From an uncultured Prevotella sp. (GTDB lineage: Bacteria > Bacteroidota > Bacteroidia > Bacteroidales > Bacteroidaceae), in assembly GCA_946998205.1 (NCBI GenBank), contig CAMPYJ010000004.1:1-64000 (forward strand): a DNA stretch of 64,000 nt, given 5' to 3'. The notes beneath the pieces are model-generated. The model saw nothing but the letters and a program-made list of their open reading frames with translations, ran no database searches and was not told the DNA's origin. This document shows positions 25,481-34,232 of this stretch, piece by piece. The position numbers and the translations under genes were made by a program. The stretch's first letter is position 1, and each line of letters starts with the position of its first letter.

Positions 25481-26758
25481 TTACCGGACGTTCCACCTCA
25501 ACCCCACTTGCAGGTGAACGTTCAGCGGTTTGTCTTTAAAGAAGTTCTGCGTTTCGCTCTTGTTGTCGATGTAATATTTCACGCCAGGCTCGAAATAAGC
25601 GCCAAGATGCGGCGTAAAGTCATACTGCAAGCCCAAGGCAGCTTGTGTAGACAGCTGCAACTTGTCCTTGGGCATGTCGTGTTTGATTCCCTCTTTCACC
25701 GTATTGGCATCCACGTTGAAGTCTACCTGCCCACCCGCGGTGACGTATGTTTTTAGTTGTTTGTTGCCCCATACCATGAAATTCACATTCAGCGGAATTC
25801 CCACATAGTGCAAGGTTTGGCGACGGGTAAGCCTGCTGTCATCAAAAACTTGAATGAAATCGGAAGACAGTTTCGTGTACACCAACCCCGAGGTCAATGT
25901 CCATCGCCGGTTGAGGGCATATCCGGCCGTCAATCCCAGTGACACCGGTTGGTGATGCACCGTTTCCTCGTGCGACTGAATGGCCATGGGCGATGCCGCC
26001 TCCGCATTGAACAGTTCAGGAGCGGCCTTTGCCAAATAACAGTTAGCCACCATATCAACAGGCGTTGCAAGACCGTTACGTCCCGAATAGGTACCCACCG
26101 AATTAGCCGCATAGAGATTCATCGTCACCCTCGCGCCATGGCGTGAACCATGGATGCGCTGCCTCTCGGCAGGCAAAAACGTTTGCGATGACCTTGCAAC
26201 CTCATTCTTTCGCACGGCCGATGGTTGCAGTTGTTCAGCCACTTTGCCCGTCGCTTCGGCGGATGACGCTTCCGGTTGTCCGCCTGGCTCCACATCTTTA
26301 TCCATCAAATCCTGCGGTCTGTCCGAAGGCGCAGCCTCCTTTTCCTGCACCACAGCCACCAACAATTGCTCACTATCTGCGCCTTGTCGCACAGCCGTCA
26401 ACGCCTTTTTAACACGCGAAGCCACCGACTCGTGTGCTTGTTCGGCAAGCACCATCGGTTCCATTTGTTGGGTGCTGGTCTGCAAACCGTCCGGTTGCTG
26501 TTCGGTTTCCGCCCGTGCCACCTCTTTTCCCATCTGTTCTTGATGGTTGAACAGTACATATCCTGCTCCGCCCATCAAAGCTAAAACGATGGCCGCCACT
26601 GCGACATAACGCCGCCAACGCATCACCACGGCCGGCTTCCCAACAACCTTTTGTTGGTCAAGCGCCTGTTCAATGCCAACCCACAAGTCATCCTTAACAG
26701 GTTCCTGGTGGTCCGCCATGCGCCGTTGTATATCTTTTATCCAATCGTCTTTCTTCAT
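25481..26758 (-). CDS. Membrane protein with anti-sigma-like N-terminus and C-terminal beta-barrel domain
   Basis: A 425-residue protein. A cytoplasmic N-terminus of about 48 residues (DDWIKDIQRRMADHQEPVKD) precedes one membrane helix (YVAVAAIVLALMGGAGYVLF). A low-complexity acidic/Gln-rich linker spans about 70-240. The C-terminal 190 residues look like an outer-membrane barrel (VSLGLTAGYALNRRWTLTSG, VNFMVWGNKQLKTYVTAGG) ending in the aromatic strand VGLRWNVR. Its start overlaps the upstream ECF sigma gene by 4 bp, so it is probably that sigma factor's partner. The combination of an inner-membrane helix and a barrel is topologically odd. Confidence 0.75.
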   Translation of the reverse strand: MKKDDWIKDIQRRMADHQEPVKDDLWVGIEQALDQQKVVGKPAVVMRWRRYVAVAAIVLALMGGAGYVLFNHQEQMGKEVARAETEQQPDGLQTSTQQMEPMVLAEQAHESVASRVKKALTAVRQGADSEQLLVAVVQEKEAAPSDRPQDLMDKDVEPGGQPEASSAEATGKVAEQLQPSAVRKNEVARSSQTFLPAERQRIHGSRHGARVTMNLYAANSVGTYSGRNGLATPVDMVANCYLAKAAPELFNAEAASPMAIQSHEETVHHQPVSLGLTAGYALNRRWTLTSGLVYTKLSSDFIQVFDDSRLTRRQTLHYVGIPLNVNFMVWGNKQLKTYVTAGGQVDFNVDANTVKEGIKHDMPKDKLQLSTQAALGLQYDFTPHLGAYFEPGVKYYIDNKSETQNFFKDKPLNVHLQVGLRWNVR

Positions 26759-27300
26759 ATTGTCGTCGTCTTTGAATATTCTTGAATCATTTTTGCCAAC
26801 AAGTTTTTCGCCCTAAAATATTGCGAAGCCGATGAACTTTCCTTGATACCCAGGTCTGATGCGATTTCACGATGGCTTTTCTCCTCGAACACAAACTGGT
26901 TGAACACCGTCCTGTAGCCAGCAGGGAGCTGCTGTATCATCTGCATCACCACACTCATGGGAATGTTTTTCACATCCACGTCTTCATCCTCATCAGCCAC
27001 GTCGGGCATCTCATCCACGAATTGCAGCCGCTGGTTTTGCTTGAGATAGTTCAGCGACTCGTTGGCCACAATGCGCATCACCCACGCCTTCAGCGATCCC
27101 TCACCGCGGTAACCGAACCTGTCGATGGCTGCGAACACTTTCACGAAGCTATCCTGCAACACGTCCTGTACAGCGTCACGGTCGGCTATATACCGCAGCC
27201 CAACGGCCATGGCATACCCGCTGTAACGCTCATACAACCGTCGCATGGCCGTACGTTTACCTTGAAGTATCGCTTCCAAAAGACTTTTTTCAGTCTCCAC
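26755..27300 (-). CDS. ECF family RNA polymerase sigma factor
   Basis: A 181-residue extracytoplasmic-function sigma factor with only regions 2 and 4. Region 2 shows RDAVQDVLQDSFVKVFAAI and LKAWVMRIVANESLNYLKQ. Region 4 shows LPAGYRTVFNQFVFEEKSHREIASDLGI, the helix-turn-helix that reads the -35 element. It overlaps the downstream membrane protein gene (ATGA) and the upstream lipoprotein gene by 11 bp. The arrangement suggests envelope-stress or surface signalling, with the partner holding the sigma factor at the membrane. The target promoters are unknown. Confidence 0.92.
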   Translation of the reverse strand: METEKSLLEAILQGKRTAMRRLYERYSGYAMAVGLRYIADRDAVQDVLQDSFVKVFAAIDRFGYRGEGSLKAWVMRIVANESLNYLKQNQRLQFVDEMPDVADEDEDVDVKNIPMSVVMQMIQQLPAGYRTVFNQFVFEEKSHREIASDLGIKESSSASQYFRAKNLLAKMIQEYSKTTTI

Positions 27301-27865
27301 TTGTTCTGGTTTTCTTCGTAGATTTAAATTGAATGGTCTGCGACGGTTTGTATTCCTTCAGCAACTCCCCGTCCAACCGAACCTCGGCCAAATGCAAAAA
27401 GGCGACGAAGGCCGTGGTCTGCTTGTCGTACACCGCCTTGTCATTGTCCAGTTCCATGACCAATTGCACCTTGTGTGTGTGGCCCTTGGCCTTCACCGTC
27501 ATCTCGACATCGTGTGGCAGGAGCGTGAAATAGCGCGAACTGGCCGAGTAAGCGGTTTCCAAATAAGGCACGTCATAGCTGCCACCCCGTACGTCATCCA
27601 ACGCCTCAACGCCCAGTTTGTGCGCGATGGTCTGCCTAACGTCTGGGGCCAACGGCAGGGTTGAATACACTTGTTGCACGCCCATCGCTAATTCAGCCGA
27701 GCCAATGTTCTGACCATTGATGCTCCATATCCCCTCAAACCGACCGTAATATTCCGGCGACAGATGCGCCGCATTCAGGGTGTCACGGCTCATTTCGTCC
27801 CCGTCACCAACCGCACAACTCACGCACAGCAGACCTATCAAGAAGTAAAAAACATATTTCATCAT
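27290..27865 (-). CDS. Putative lipoprotein of unknown function, sigma-factor operon
   Basis: A 191-residue lipoprotein. The signal MMKYVFYFLIGLLCVSC ends at a lipobox Cys17. The mature part is beta-rich (FEGIWSINGQNIGSAEL, HDVEMTVKAKGHTHKVQLVM) and ends in a basic tail (FKSTKKTRTSGD). It resembles the DUF4840-type lipoproteins of Bacteroidales, though I am not certain. It is the first gene of the three-gene sigma-factor operon and overlaps the sigma gene by 11 bp, so it may be part of the signal-sensing pathway. That is inference from position. Confidence 0.7.
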   Translation of the reverse strand: MMKYVFYFLIGLLCVSCAVGDGDEMSRDTLNAAHLSPEYYGRFEGIWSINGQNIGSAELAMGVQQVYSTLPLAPDVRQTIAHKLGVEALDDVRGGSYDVPYLETAYSASSRYFTLLPHDVEMTVKAKGHTHKVQLVMELDNDKAVYDKQTTAFVAFLHLAEVRLDGELLKEYKPSQTIQFKSTKKTRTSGD

Positions 27866-28175
27866 TCTCAGTTTATCTTTTCTGCATTCCCGGCATCACC
27901 ATCTTGTTTTCCACCTTGAATACAACAGCCTTTCATCATTACAACTACAAATATAAAAAATCTTGCATGGCGGGCGCAAGTTTTTACCATTTATTTTGTT
28001 TCAGCTATCGTTCTTACATTTAAAGGCGATGTCGTGGAACAACGAATGAAACCAATCAAACCAATGAACTAAACAAGATAATGAACGCAAGCGTTCTGCG
28101 GATGAAACAAATCTGTCGAGCGAATCATAACAAAATATAAATCAATATGTTACAAAACCATACATTTTCAATTTC

Positions 28176-28280
28176 CTATAGCATTGACTTTGGCACCCAA
28201 TGTCATTGGGTTTGGTGCACAAAGGCATTGGGTATGGCTTATAAAAGCATGGAGATTGAAATTCAACCTCAATAGGTGCG
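28176..28280. repeat. 22-bp phased dyad array A3 (5 units)
   Basis: Units begin at 28176, 28198, 28220, 28242 and 28264, each 22 bp apart. Clear members are CAATGTCATTGGGTTTG (28198) and CAAAGGCATTGGGTATG (28220). The outer units are more degraded. The array lies in the divergent intergenic region between the sigma-factor operon and a barrel gene, 85 bp from element R4. Confidence 0.82.
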
Positions 28281-28364
28281 GAACGGCATGGGTCAAATCA
28301 AAAAAATAAAAAAAAATTGCAGCGTCGATGCAAGATTTTACCACTTACCATGTTTTGTTATAAA

Positions 28365-28557
28365 GGCTGGTTCTATAAATTACCACCGCACATAGTCATT
28401 AAATGTTTATGAAATACGTTTTGTTATCTTTTGGCTTCTTTTTGGTTCAAAATGTAAGTTCGTTCAGTCGTGTAGCTCGCTACACTCCTTCACTCTCTTG
28501 CATTTTGACCTCAAAAATAAGCTCAAAATCTAACAAAGCTAATTTACAGAACCAGCC
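28365..28557 (+). repeat. Hairpin element copy R4 (divergent short form)
   Basis: A 193-bp copy, the same length as the other short forms but diverged. The ends are GGCTGGTTCTATAAATTA and TAATTTACAGAACCAGCC. The apical stem is GTGTAG-CTCG-CTACAC instead of GTATAG-CTCG-CTATAC. In each case both arms changed together, so pairing is kept. TAAA flanks both ends as a 4-bp target duplication. It lies 24 bp upstream of the next start codon. Confidence 0.88.
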
Positions 28558-28581
28558 TAAAAAGTCAAATTAACAAACACG

Positions 28582-29229
28582 ATGAAAGAAAAATTCTACC
28601 ATGCTAAAAGGCATTTCGTAGCAACGGCTCTGCTGCTTTTCGCCACCTCGCCCTTGTGGGCACAACAAACAGAAAGCAAGGGTTATCCGTATCAAAAATA
28701 TGAGGTAACAGTCGCTGTGGGTATGCATATCGAAGACGCTTCCAACTTTTTCGGCTACCCCTCTACATCGCTTCCCAATGCAACGCCTCTGGACAAGTAC
28801 CACTGGGGCAAGTACTACCTCAAGGAAGAAAACACCTCACCCATTTTCTCCTTGGGTCTGCACTATCACTTCAGCAAGCATTGGGCCGTGGGACTACAAA
28901 CCTCTTACCTACACCTGTGGCGACAATGTTACGAAACCACGACTGGCAACCATGCCTATAGTTTCAACCTGCACCATACGGCGTTGATGGCAAGTATGCG
29001 ATATTACTATTTCATTCGGGCGAAACATTGCTTCTACAGTGGCCTATCGCTCGGCGTGGGGCAGCTGTTATACAAAAGTTATACCGACCACAACTTCACC
29101 AGTTTGTACAACATCGCAGCCGATTTTACCTTATTTGGTTTCATGATTGGCACCAAGTTGTATGGCTTTGGCGAACTGGGCTCTTATCAAATGGGCACAC
29201 TTAGGGCCGGCATGGGTTACAGATTTTAA
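28582..29229 (+). CDS. Small outer-membrane beta-barrel protein, unknown function
   Basis: A 215-residue protein. A signal peptide (ATALLLFATSPLWAQ) is followed by alternating amphipathic strands (FSLGLHYHFSKHWAVGLQTSY, ALMASMRYYYFIRAKHCFYSG) and the terminal strand GTLRAGMGYRF, typical of an 8- to 10-strand outer-membrane barrel. I recognise no family. It is followed after 20 bp by a lipoprotein gene, probably co-transcribed. Element R4 ends 24 bp before its start codon, so its promoter must lie in or beyond the element. Confidence 0.75.
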   Translation: MKEKFYHAKRHFVATALLLFATSPLWAQQTESKGYPYQKYEVTVAVGMHIEDASNFFGYPSTSLPNATPLDKYHWGKYYLKEENTSPIFSLGLHYHFSKHWAVGLQTSYLHLWRQCYETTTGNHAYSFNLHHTALMASMRYYYFIRAKHCFYSGLSLGVGQLLYKSYTDHNFTSLYNIAADFTLFGFMIGTKLYGFGELGSYQMGTLRAGMGYRF

Positions 29230-29249
29230 AAACAAACACAGACTGAAAT

Positions 29250-30179
29250 ATGAAAACAAAACTATTGATAGGCATCATGGCCATACTGGTTCTTTCGGGA
29301 TGCGAAAGAAGCTTGACCGAATACAACAACAGTGACGAAAGCGCCACGATGACGAAAGCAGGATATCGGGCATACGGGTACACCGAAGAGTACCTCAAAT
29401 ATTTTACCGACATCATCGCTTACACGCGCATGTTCAGGGAATATGTCCGCCAAAACACCCTCGAAGGGCGTGACTCGGTGAACGCGCTTTACTTCAAAAA
29501 CATCAACATCGTGAAGCACAAAGACCCCAAGAACCTGGAAGACATCTATATGCTGAAGGCCTGGAACATGCCTGGTAGGAACAACTATACCATCAGCTAC
29601 ACCCGCCCCGACCGTGACACATGGAAGATTCAGGCTGTCGTTGAACATTTGGACGTAGAGCTGATTTTCTTTCTCACCATTGACAACATCTACTCGCAGC
29701 AATGGACGGTAAGTGAAAGTTCGTGCATCCCCAAGGCACTGCTCTACATGAAGGACAACAAAAAGACAAAGACCCGGGGGTATGATGCCGAATTTGTCGA
29801 TTACGAACCATACGACAAGACCTTCCAAGTGAACAACAAACCGCTCACCGTAGAATGGTGGAAGACGAAGGTTGACTTATTTGCTTTTGAACTGTCAGGA
29901 AGCGGAATGCTGGAAAGTTACGCCAAACCTAAGCTGCGCATTACCTACCGGTTCACCTCACCCATCACCGTGTTCACCCATGGTGCCTTTCTCGAAGATG
30001 CCAAAAACATCAAATGGGAAAATCGGTGCAACCAGTTAACCACCCTTCAGACGGGTCAACTGGAACTGAACGTGGCCGACAGCATCAGTAACACCACTGA
30101 CAAATATGTCGTTCGGCTTAACGACGACAGGCTACAGATTGTCACCCCAAAGGCCAACGATGAATGGATGAGGAACTGA
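29250..30179 (+). CDS. Putative lipoprotein of unknown function
   Basis: A 309-residue lipoprotein. The signal MKTKLLIGIMAILVLSGC has a lipobox Cys18. The mature protein begins with ERSLTEYNNSDES and mixes helical (YLKYFTDIIAYTRMFREYV) and beta-rich segments (YTISYTRPDRDTWKIQAVVEH, LRITYRFTSPITVFTH). I do not recognise the family. Its tandem position 20 bp after a barrel gene suggests an envelope pair. Composition matches neighbouring genes. Confidence 0.7.
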   Translation: MKTKLLIGIMAILVLSGCERSLTEYNNSDESATMTKAGYRAYGYTEEYLKYFTDIIAYTRMFREYVRQNTLEGRDSVNALYFKNINIVKHKDPKNLEDIYMLKAWNMPGRNNYTISYTRPDRDTWKIQAVVEHLDVELIFFLTIDNIYSQQWTVSESSCIPKALLYMKDNKKTKTRGYDAEFVDYEPYDKTFQVNNKPLTVEWWKTKVDLFAFELSGSGMLESYAKPKLRITYRFTSPITVFTHGAFLEDAKNIKWENRCNQLTTLQTGQLELNVADSISNTTDKYVVRLNDDRLQIVTPKANDEWMRN

Positions 30180-30211
30180 CAAGCCATCAAGCCGTTAAGA
30201 CAACGATTGAC

Positions 30212-31459
30212 CTACAACCTCACGGGAATGGCAACGACCAGTTCCGTGAGGTCGGCTTTGGTTTTATGAGCCTTGACGTTGATGCCCGCTTTCAGTCCGC
30301 CCAGCACTGGAAAGGCATAATGCAAGCCAATGCGTTCGTAATACCTCGCCTCATTGAACAAAGCGTTGTAGCCCATCTGCCGGTGCAAGTACCAGCCCAG
30401 CGACAAGCCCAGCGACAACCGGTGATAGAACACTTCGTGCTTGGCGGCGATGCCTAACGACCACGGACTATGCTTGGCAACGTTGCCTTGCTGCGCATCT
30501 AAGTCGGCAATGTGCGAAGCATAGGTTCCGTAAAACCAATCTATGCCCACACCCGATGCCCACCTGCGCGCATAACGGCACATCACGTCGGCCTGTAACG
30601 AGTAGGCCGCATACACCTTAAAGTGTTCGGTACGATAATCAGGGTGCGAGGGATTGGTTCTAAATTGCGTGGTCAGCCAATCCTCCAGCATGGTTTTCGC
30701 ACCTATACCTGTTGCAAAATTGAGGTACCAATAGCGTTGAAAAGGTTGATAAAAACGAGGATGAGCGGTATTTACCAGCCGCTTGTAATACGGTTCGTAC
30801 ACCACTCCAAGCGATGTACCCACCGCATTGGAGCCTTTGTTGGGCCGATATAAAGCGCCATTGCTGTGATGGACGAATTCGATGGCACCGCGTATGCCCC
30901 ATTGATTGTTGAGATGATAGGTGGCATGCACGCCGGCGCCGAAATAAATAAGCCAGTTGGTACCTATCAACTCGTTGTCAATATCGTTTTGTTTGTTATA
31001 CTTCAGGTGGCTGTAGCCCACGCCAAAGCTGAACGAATAGGCCGTTTCCCATCGCAGATGGCGAAAGAAAGGGCGATAAAACTTGCCGTACAGCGACACC
31101 GTGTTGCCCAAACGAGAATTGTAATCCACCTCTTTGGCCTGTCCCCATGCAGGGTCTGGGTCGCGGTGTAGGCGCACTTGATTGTTCAAAGTGTAACGCA
31201 AGCCCAAGGTGAGCGACGGATATCCAAAGTCAGAAGCAAAGGCATCACTGTCGTTAGGCAATGCCACGCGCCCTATTTCTGCGGCCAACGAGAGGTTTGG
31301 CGTCTTCTTGATCCACCGTTCAGCGTATTGGTCCAGGGCGACCAACCTGCCTGGCATGACCTGCAAAGAATAATTGTAATGGTGCAACGAGTCGGCCCGT
31401 TCGGCGCAAACATCAGTACTCATCAAGAACAACCCTACTATCAACGGCAACCCTCTCAT
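30212..31459 (-). CDS. Acyloxyacyl hydrolase family protein (PagL-like lipid A deacylase)
   Basis: A 415-residue protein. A signal peptide (LIVGLFLMSTDVCA) precedes a domain whose strands include WLIYFGAGVHATYHL, WGIRGAIEFVHHSNGALY and the loop RPNKGSNAVG. The HHSNG motif holds the probable catalytic His-Ser of PagL-type lipid A 3-O-deacylases, which remodel lipopolysaccharide in the outer membrane. The C-terminal half (about residues 235-415) is longer than PagL and also barrel-like. It starts 3 bp after the tatD stop, so the two form an operon. Confidence 0.82.
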   Translation of the reverse strand: MRGLPLIVGLFLMSTDVCAERADSLHHYNYSLQVMPGRLVALDQYAERWIKKTPNLSLAAEIGRVALPNDSDAFASDFGYPSLTLGLRYTLNNQVRLHRDPDPAWGQAKEVDYNSRLGNTVSLYGKFYRPFFRHLRWETAYSFSFGVGYSHLKYNKQNDIDNELIGTNWLIYFGAGVHATYHLNNQWGIRGAIEFVHHSNGALYRPNKGSNAVGTSLGVVYEPYYKRLVNTAHPRFYQPFQRYWYLNFATGIGAKTMLEDWLTTQFRTNPSHPDYRTEHFKVYAAYSLQADVMCRYARRWASGVGIDWFYGTYASHIADLDAQQGNVAKHSPWSLGIAAKHEVFYHRLSLGLSLGWYLHRQMGYNALFNEARYYERIGLHYAFPVLGGLKAGINVKAHKTKADLTELVVAIPVRL

Positions 31460-31462
31460 CCA

Positions 31463-32287
31463 TCAAACGGCTTTATCCATCACACCTACCCCAAACACTC
31501 GTTGTACATTGGCATTGGTTTGGCTTGCAATTTCTTCCTCACTCACCTGATAACACTGTGCCAACTGCCTCAGCACCAAGGCCACGAAAGCACTTTCGTT
31601 GCGCTTACCACGGTTGGGCGTGGGTGCCATGTACGGACTGTCGGTTTCTAAGACGATGCGGTTGAGCGGCACATGGGTAGGCAACATCTCTCGCAGGTTG
31701 CTGCTCTTAAACGTCAGCACGCCACCAATACCTAACACAAAGCGTTGGAAGCTCAACAGTTCGGCAGCCTCCTTGTCGTTGCCAGTGAAACAATGAAACA
31801 CGCCACCAGGCAAGTCTTTTTCGTATTTTCGCAACAATTTCACCATTTCGTTTTGCGCCTTTCGACAGTGAATCATCAGTGGCAGCTGACATTCCACGGC
31901 CCACTTCACTTGTTCTTCAAAAGCCTCAAGTTGCTCGTGTTCGTATTCTCGGCTCCAATAATAGTCGAGTCCGACCTCACCAACGGCGATACATCGTGGC
32001 TCAACGTTCGTTCCGGCCAGGTTGTCAAGCAAGTGTTGTTTCATGTTTTTCAACACCACCTTCCAATCGGCCCTCACCTCTTCGGGATGCAATCCTATCA
32101 TGGGATGCAGCGTATCGGGATATTTTCGACACACATTCATTACATCAGGCAAATGAACAAGGTCGATGGCGGGCACGAATATCTTTTCCACACCTGCCGC
32201 TTTGGCACGCGCGATAACCTCGGGAAGGTCGTCTTTAAACTCTTCTCCATCCAAATGAGCGTGTGTATCTATAAAGGTTGTCGTCAT
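31463..32287 (-). CDS. tatD: TatD family metal-dependent hydrolase
   Basis: A 274-residue TIM-barrel nuclease. The metal ligands are visible in FIDTHAHLDG near the N-terminus, GEVGLDYYWS, MIHCRKAQ and VLETDSPYM. The family includes Mg-dependent 3'-5' exonucleases acting on damaged DNA. Length is normal. It is followed immediately by the acyloxyacyl hydrolase gene. Three 22-bp tandem repeats lie directly before its start codon (32293-32358). Confidence 0.92.
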   Translation of the reverse strand: MTTTFIDTHAHLDGEEFKDDLPEVIARAKAAGVEKIFVPAIDLVHLPDVMNVCRKYPDTLHPMIGLHPEEVRADWKVVLKNMKQHLLDNLAGTNVEPRCIAVGEVGLDYYWSREYEHEQLEAFEEQVKWAVECQLPLMIHCRKAQNEMVKLLRKYEKDLPGGVFHCFTGNDKEAAELLSFQRFVLGIGGVLTFKSSNLREMLPTHVPLNRIVLETDSPYMAPTPNRGKRNESAFVALVLRQLAQCYQVSEEEIASQTNANVQRVFGVGVMDKAV

Positions 32288-32292
32288 AAGAA

Positions 32293-32358
32293 TTGTTATA
32301 GAATGTGACGGAAGTTGTTATAAAGTGTGACAGTCGTTGTTATAGAACGTAGAATTAG
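32293..32358. repeat. Three 22-bp tandem repeats upstream of tatD
   Basis: Three units begin with TTGTTATA at 32293, 32315 and 32337, 22 bp apart. The first two continue with a shared core of the type AATGTGACGG / AGTGTGACAG. The consensus differs from the CAA-N3-CAWTG-N3-TTG arrays but the period is the same. Their position just upstream of tatD suggests a regulatory or replication-slippage origin. Confidence 0.7.
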
Positions 32359-32450
32359 TAAAGACAAAACGTGAAGAAAAGCGCTGTTTTCACCTTCACA
32401 GCAAGCCTTTTGCATTTGCTCCACCACCTTGTGGCAGGCCATGGGTAAGA

Positions 32451-33155
32451 CTATTCGCCATACAGATGCTCCTCGTGTCTGCGGTAATAATACACCACGC
32501 CCAACTTCCGGCAGGCAGGAAAGCGCACTTCGGGCGGTTCGTTCTCAAAATGTTTCTCTATTTGATTCCAAATATCCAATAGTACTTCATCTACCTCTGG
32601 GCGCAAGAGAACGATTTCTTCCTGCGTCTTTTTAGTCTTGGCCGTCAGTGATTGCTGTTGTTCATGTGCCTCCTTGAATATGTCATGATGCGTAAACACC
32701 ATGCTGATGGTAGGGTTATAGATGGGGCATCCGCCTTTCTTGATTCGCGCTTTCTCTCCCTCTACCACCTTTTTCCCCCACTCCATCAAGGCTTCCGCAT
32801 TCTTGATGTCGGGCAAACTCGCTGCATTTGGCTCCAAACCGTAGAGCTCTAACTGCTTACTCTTGATTTCTCCTCGCTCAACGCACATGAACAGCACTTG
32901 CAAGAAATGACTGAGATACAGGATGGCATTGCGCTGCAGCTTGCTCACCCTTCGGCTCTGTCGAACCTGAACCTGCTTACTGATGCGGTATTGGTCGCAA
33001 GCTGTGAGCAATCTGTCGTACAATTGTTGAGCCTTGTTGAGCAACTGCCAGTCCACGAATCTATTCCTGACAGTATAGATATCGTTATTGTCCAGCAGCG
33101 TCTTGAGGGCTTTCAATCGTGCGGCATCAGTCTTTGGGAGTCTTCTATAAGGCAA
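32451..33155 (-). CDS. Conserved-looking protein of unknown function
   Basis: A 234-residue, highly charged, mostly helical cytoplasmic protein. It starts with a basic segment (MPYRRLPKTDAARLKAL). A long helix follows (LLTACDQYRISKQVQVRQSRRVSKLQRNAIL, described here in pieces: residues about 49-80), then a segment with IYNPTISMVFTHHDIF and the C-terminal FPACRKLGVVYYYRRHEEHLYG. I do not recognise a family. It is 78 bp after the prenyl synthase gene and 163 bp before tatD, on the same strand. Confidence 0.7.
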   Translation of the reverse strand: MPYRRLPKTDAARLKALKTLLDNNDIYTVRNRFVDWQLLNKAQQLYDRLLTACDQYRISKQVQVRQSRRVSKLQRNAILYLSHFLQVLFMCVERGEIKSKQLELYGLEPNAASLPDIKNAEALMEWGKKVVEGEKARIKKGGCPIYNPTISMVFTHHDIFKEAHEQQQSLTAKTKKTQEEIVLLRPEVDEVLLDIWNQIEKHFENEPPEVRFPACRKLGVVYYYRRHEEHLYGE

Positions 33156-33233
33156 AACAAACGAATTTAAACAAGGTGAACAAGTTATAGGTGAGGTGGA
33201 TTGCAGGAGCTTCAGATGAGGATTGGAGCAGCC

Positions 33234-34208
33234 TTAGTAGGTTCTTTTCATCATCTGCCGCGCATAAGCCGTCAGTTCCCGCTTCTTTTCAGTCGGCACA
33301 TGCACCGCAGCGAGGTATTTCTTGCTCTCCTCATAGTAGGTCGCCATCTTGCCTTGCGCCAGACGACCGATGCCCATGTCGTTGTAAAGAGCCGTCACCG
33401 CATCGATTTTCTCCTGTCTGTCAAAGTCCTTGAGCTGCGTCCAGCGTTCCAGTTCGGCGCGCTGTTGGGCGTCAGCCCGATTGAAAGCGTTGATGAGCAT
33501 GTAGGTTTTCTTGTTGCTGACGATATCACCTCCGATGGCCTTGCCAAAGACTTTAGGGTCGCCATACACATCCAAGAAGTCGTCTTGCAGCTGGAAAGCC
33601 AAGCCTATTTTCTCGCCGAAGCGATATAAGTTATCGGCATCTTCGGCGGAAGCATCGCCCAAGATGGCGCCAATCTTCAACGCACACGCCAGCAAGACGC
33701 TTGTCTTGAGACGAATCATCTCAATATATTCGGCCTCTGTCACATCATTCCGCTTCTCAAAATCCATATCATATTGCTGTCCCTCGCCTATCTCCAAGGC
33801 CGTTTGTGTAAACACGTCGATGACCTCTTTCAGCTTGTCGGGCCTGCATTGCGCCATGCGTTGGTAGGCCAGCACCAGCATTGAGTCGCCACTGAGGATG
33901 GCCGTGTTGGCATCCCAACGCTTGTGAACCGTTTCATGTCCACGCCGAAGGTCAGCCTGATCCATCAAGTCATCGTGCAAGAGCGTGTAGTTATGGTAGG
34001 TCTCGATGCCACAAGCGGGCATCAGAATGTCCTCCGGATGCTCCCGATACAGATTGTAAGCCAACAACATGAGCGTGGGTCGGATGCGCTTGCCACCCAG
34101 ACTGAGCACATATTCTATTGGTTCGTACAGATGACGGGGTTGCCGTTCATCGGCCAAACTTTCGATATGATTGTTAACCAGTTTGAGGATTTCATCAGAT
34201 GTCATCAT
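33234..34208 (-). CDS. Polyprenyl synthetase (trans-prenyl diphosphate synthase)
   Basis: A 324-residue enzyme. The first aspartate-rich motif is LLHDDLMDQADLRRG and the second is QLQDDFLDVYGD; both bind Mg-diphosphate. GGKRIRPTL is the usual isopentenyl-diphosphate site. The aromatic residues just before the first motif suggest a farnesyl- or geranylgeranyl-length product, but the exact chain length cannot be read by eye. It would feed undecaprenyl phosphate or quinone synthesis. I choose Met 34208 (MMTSDEILK). It begins about 24 bp after the tonB stop. Confidence 0.92.
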   Translation of the reverse strand: MMTSDEILKLVNNHIESLADERQPRHLYEPIEYVLSLGGKRIRPTLMLLAYNLYREHPEDILMPACGIETYHNYTLLHDDLMDQADLRRGHETVHKRWDANTAILSGDSMLVLAYQRMAQCRPDKLKEVIDVFTQTALEIGEGQQYDMDFEKRNDVTEAEYIEMIRLKTSVLLACALKIGAILGDASAEDADNLYRFGEKIGLAFQLQDDFLDVYGDPKVFGKAIGGDIVSNKKTYMLINAFNRADAQQRAELERWTQLKDFDRQEKIDAVTALYNDMGIGRLAQGKMATYYEESKKYLAAVHVPTEKKRELTAYARQMMKRTY

Positions 34209-34232
34209 AGATTGTCGTATTTTAATCAATTG

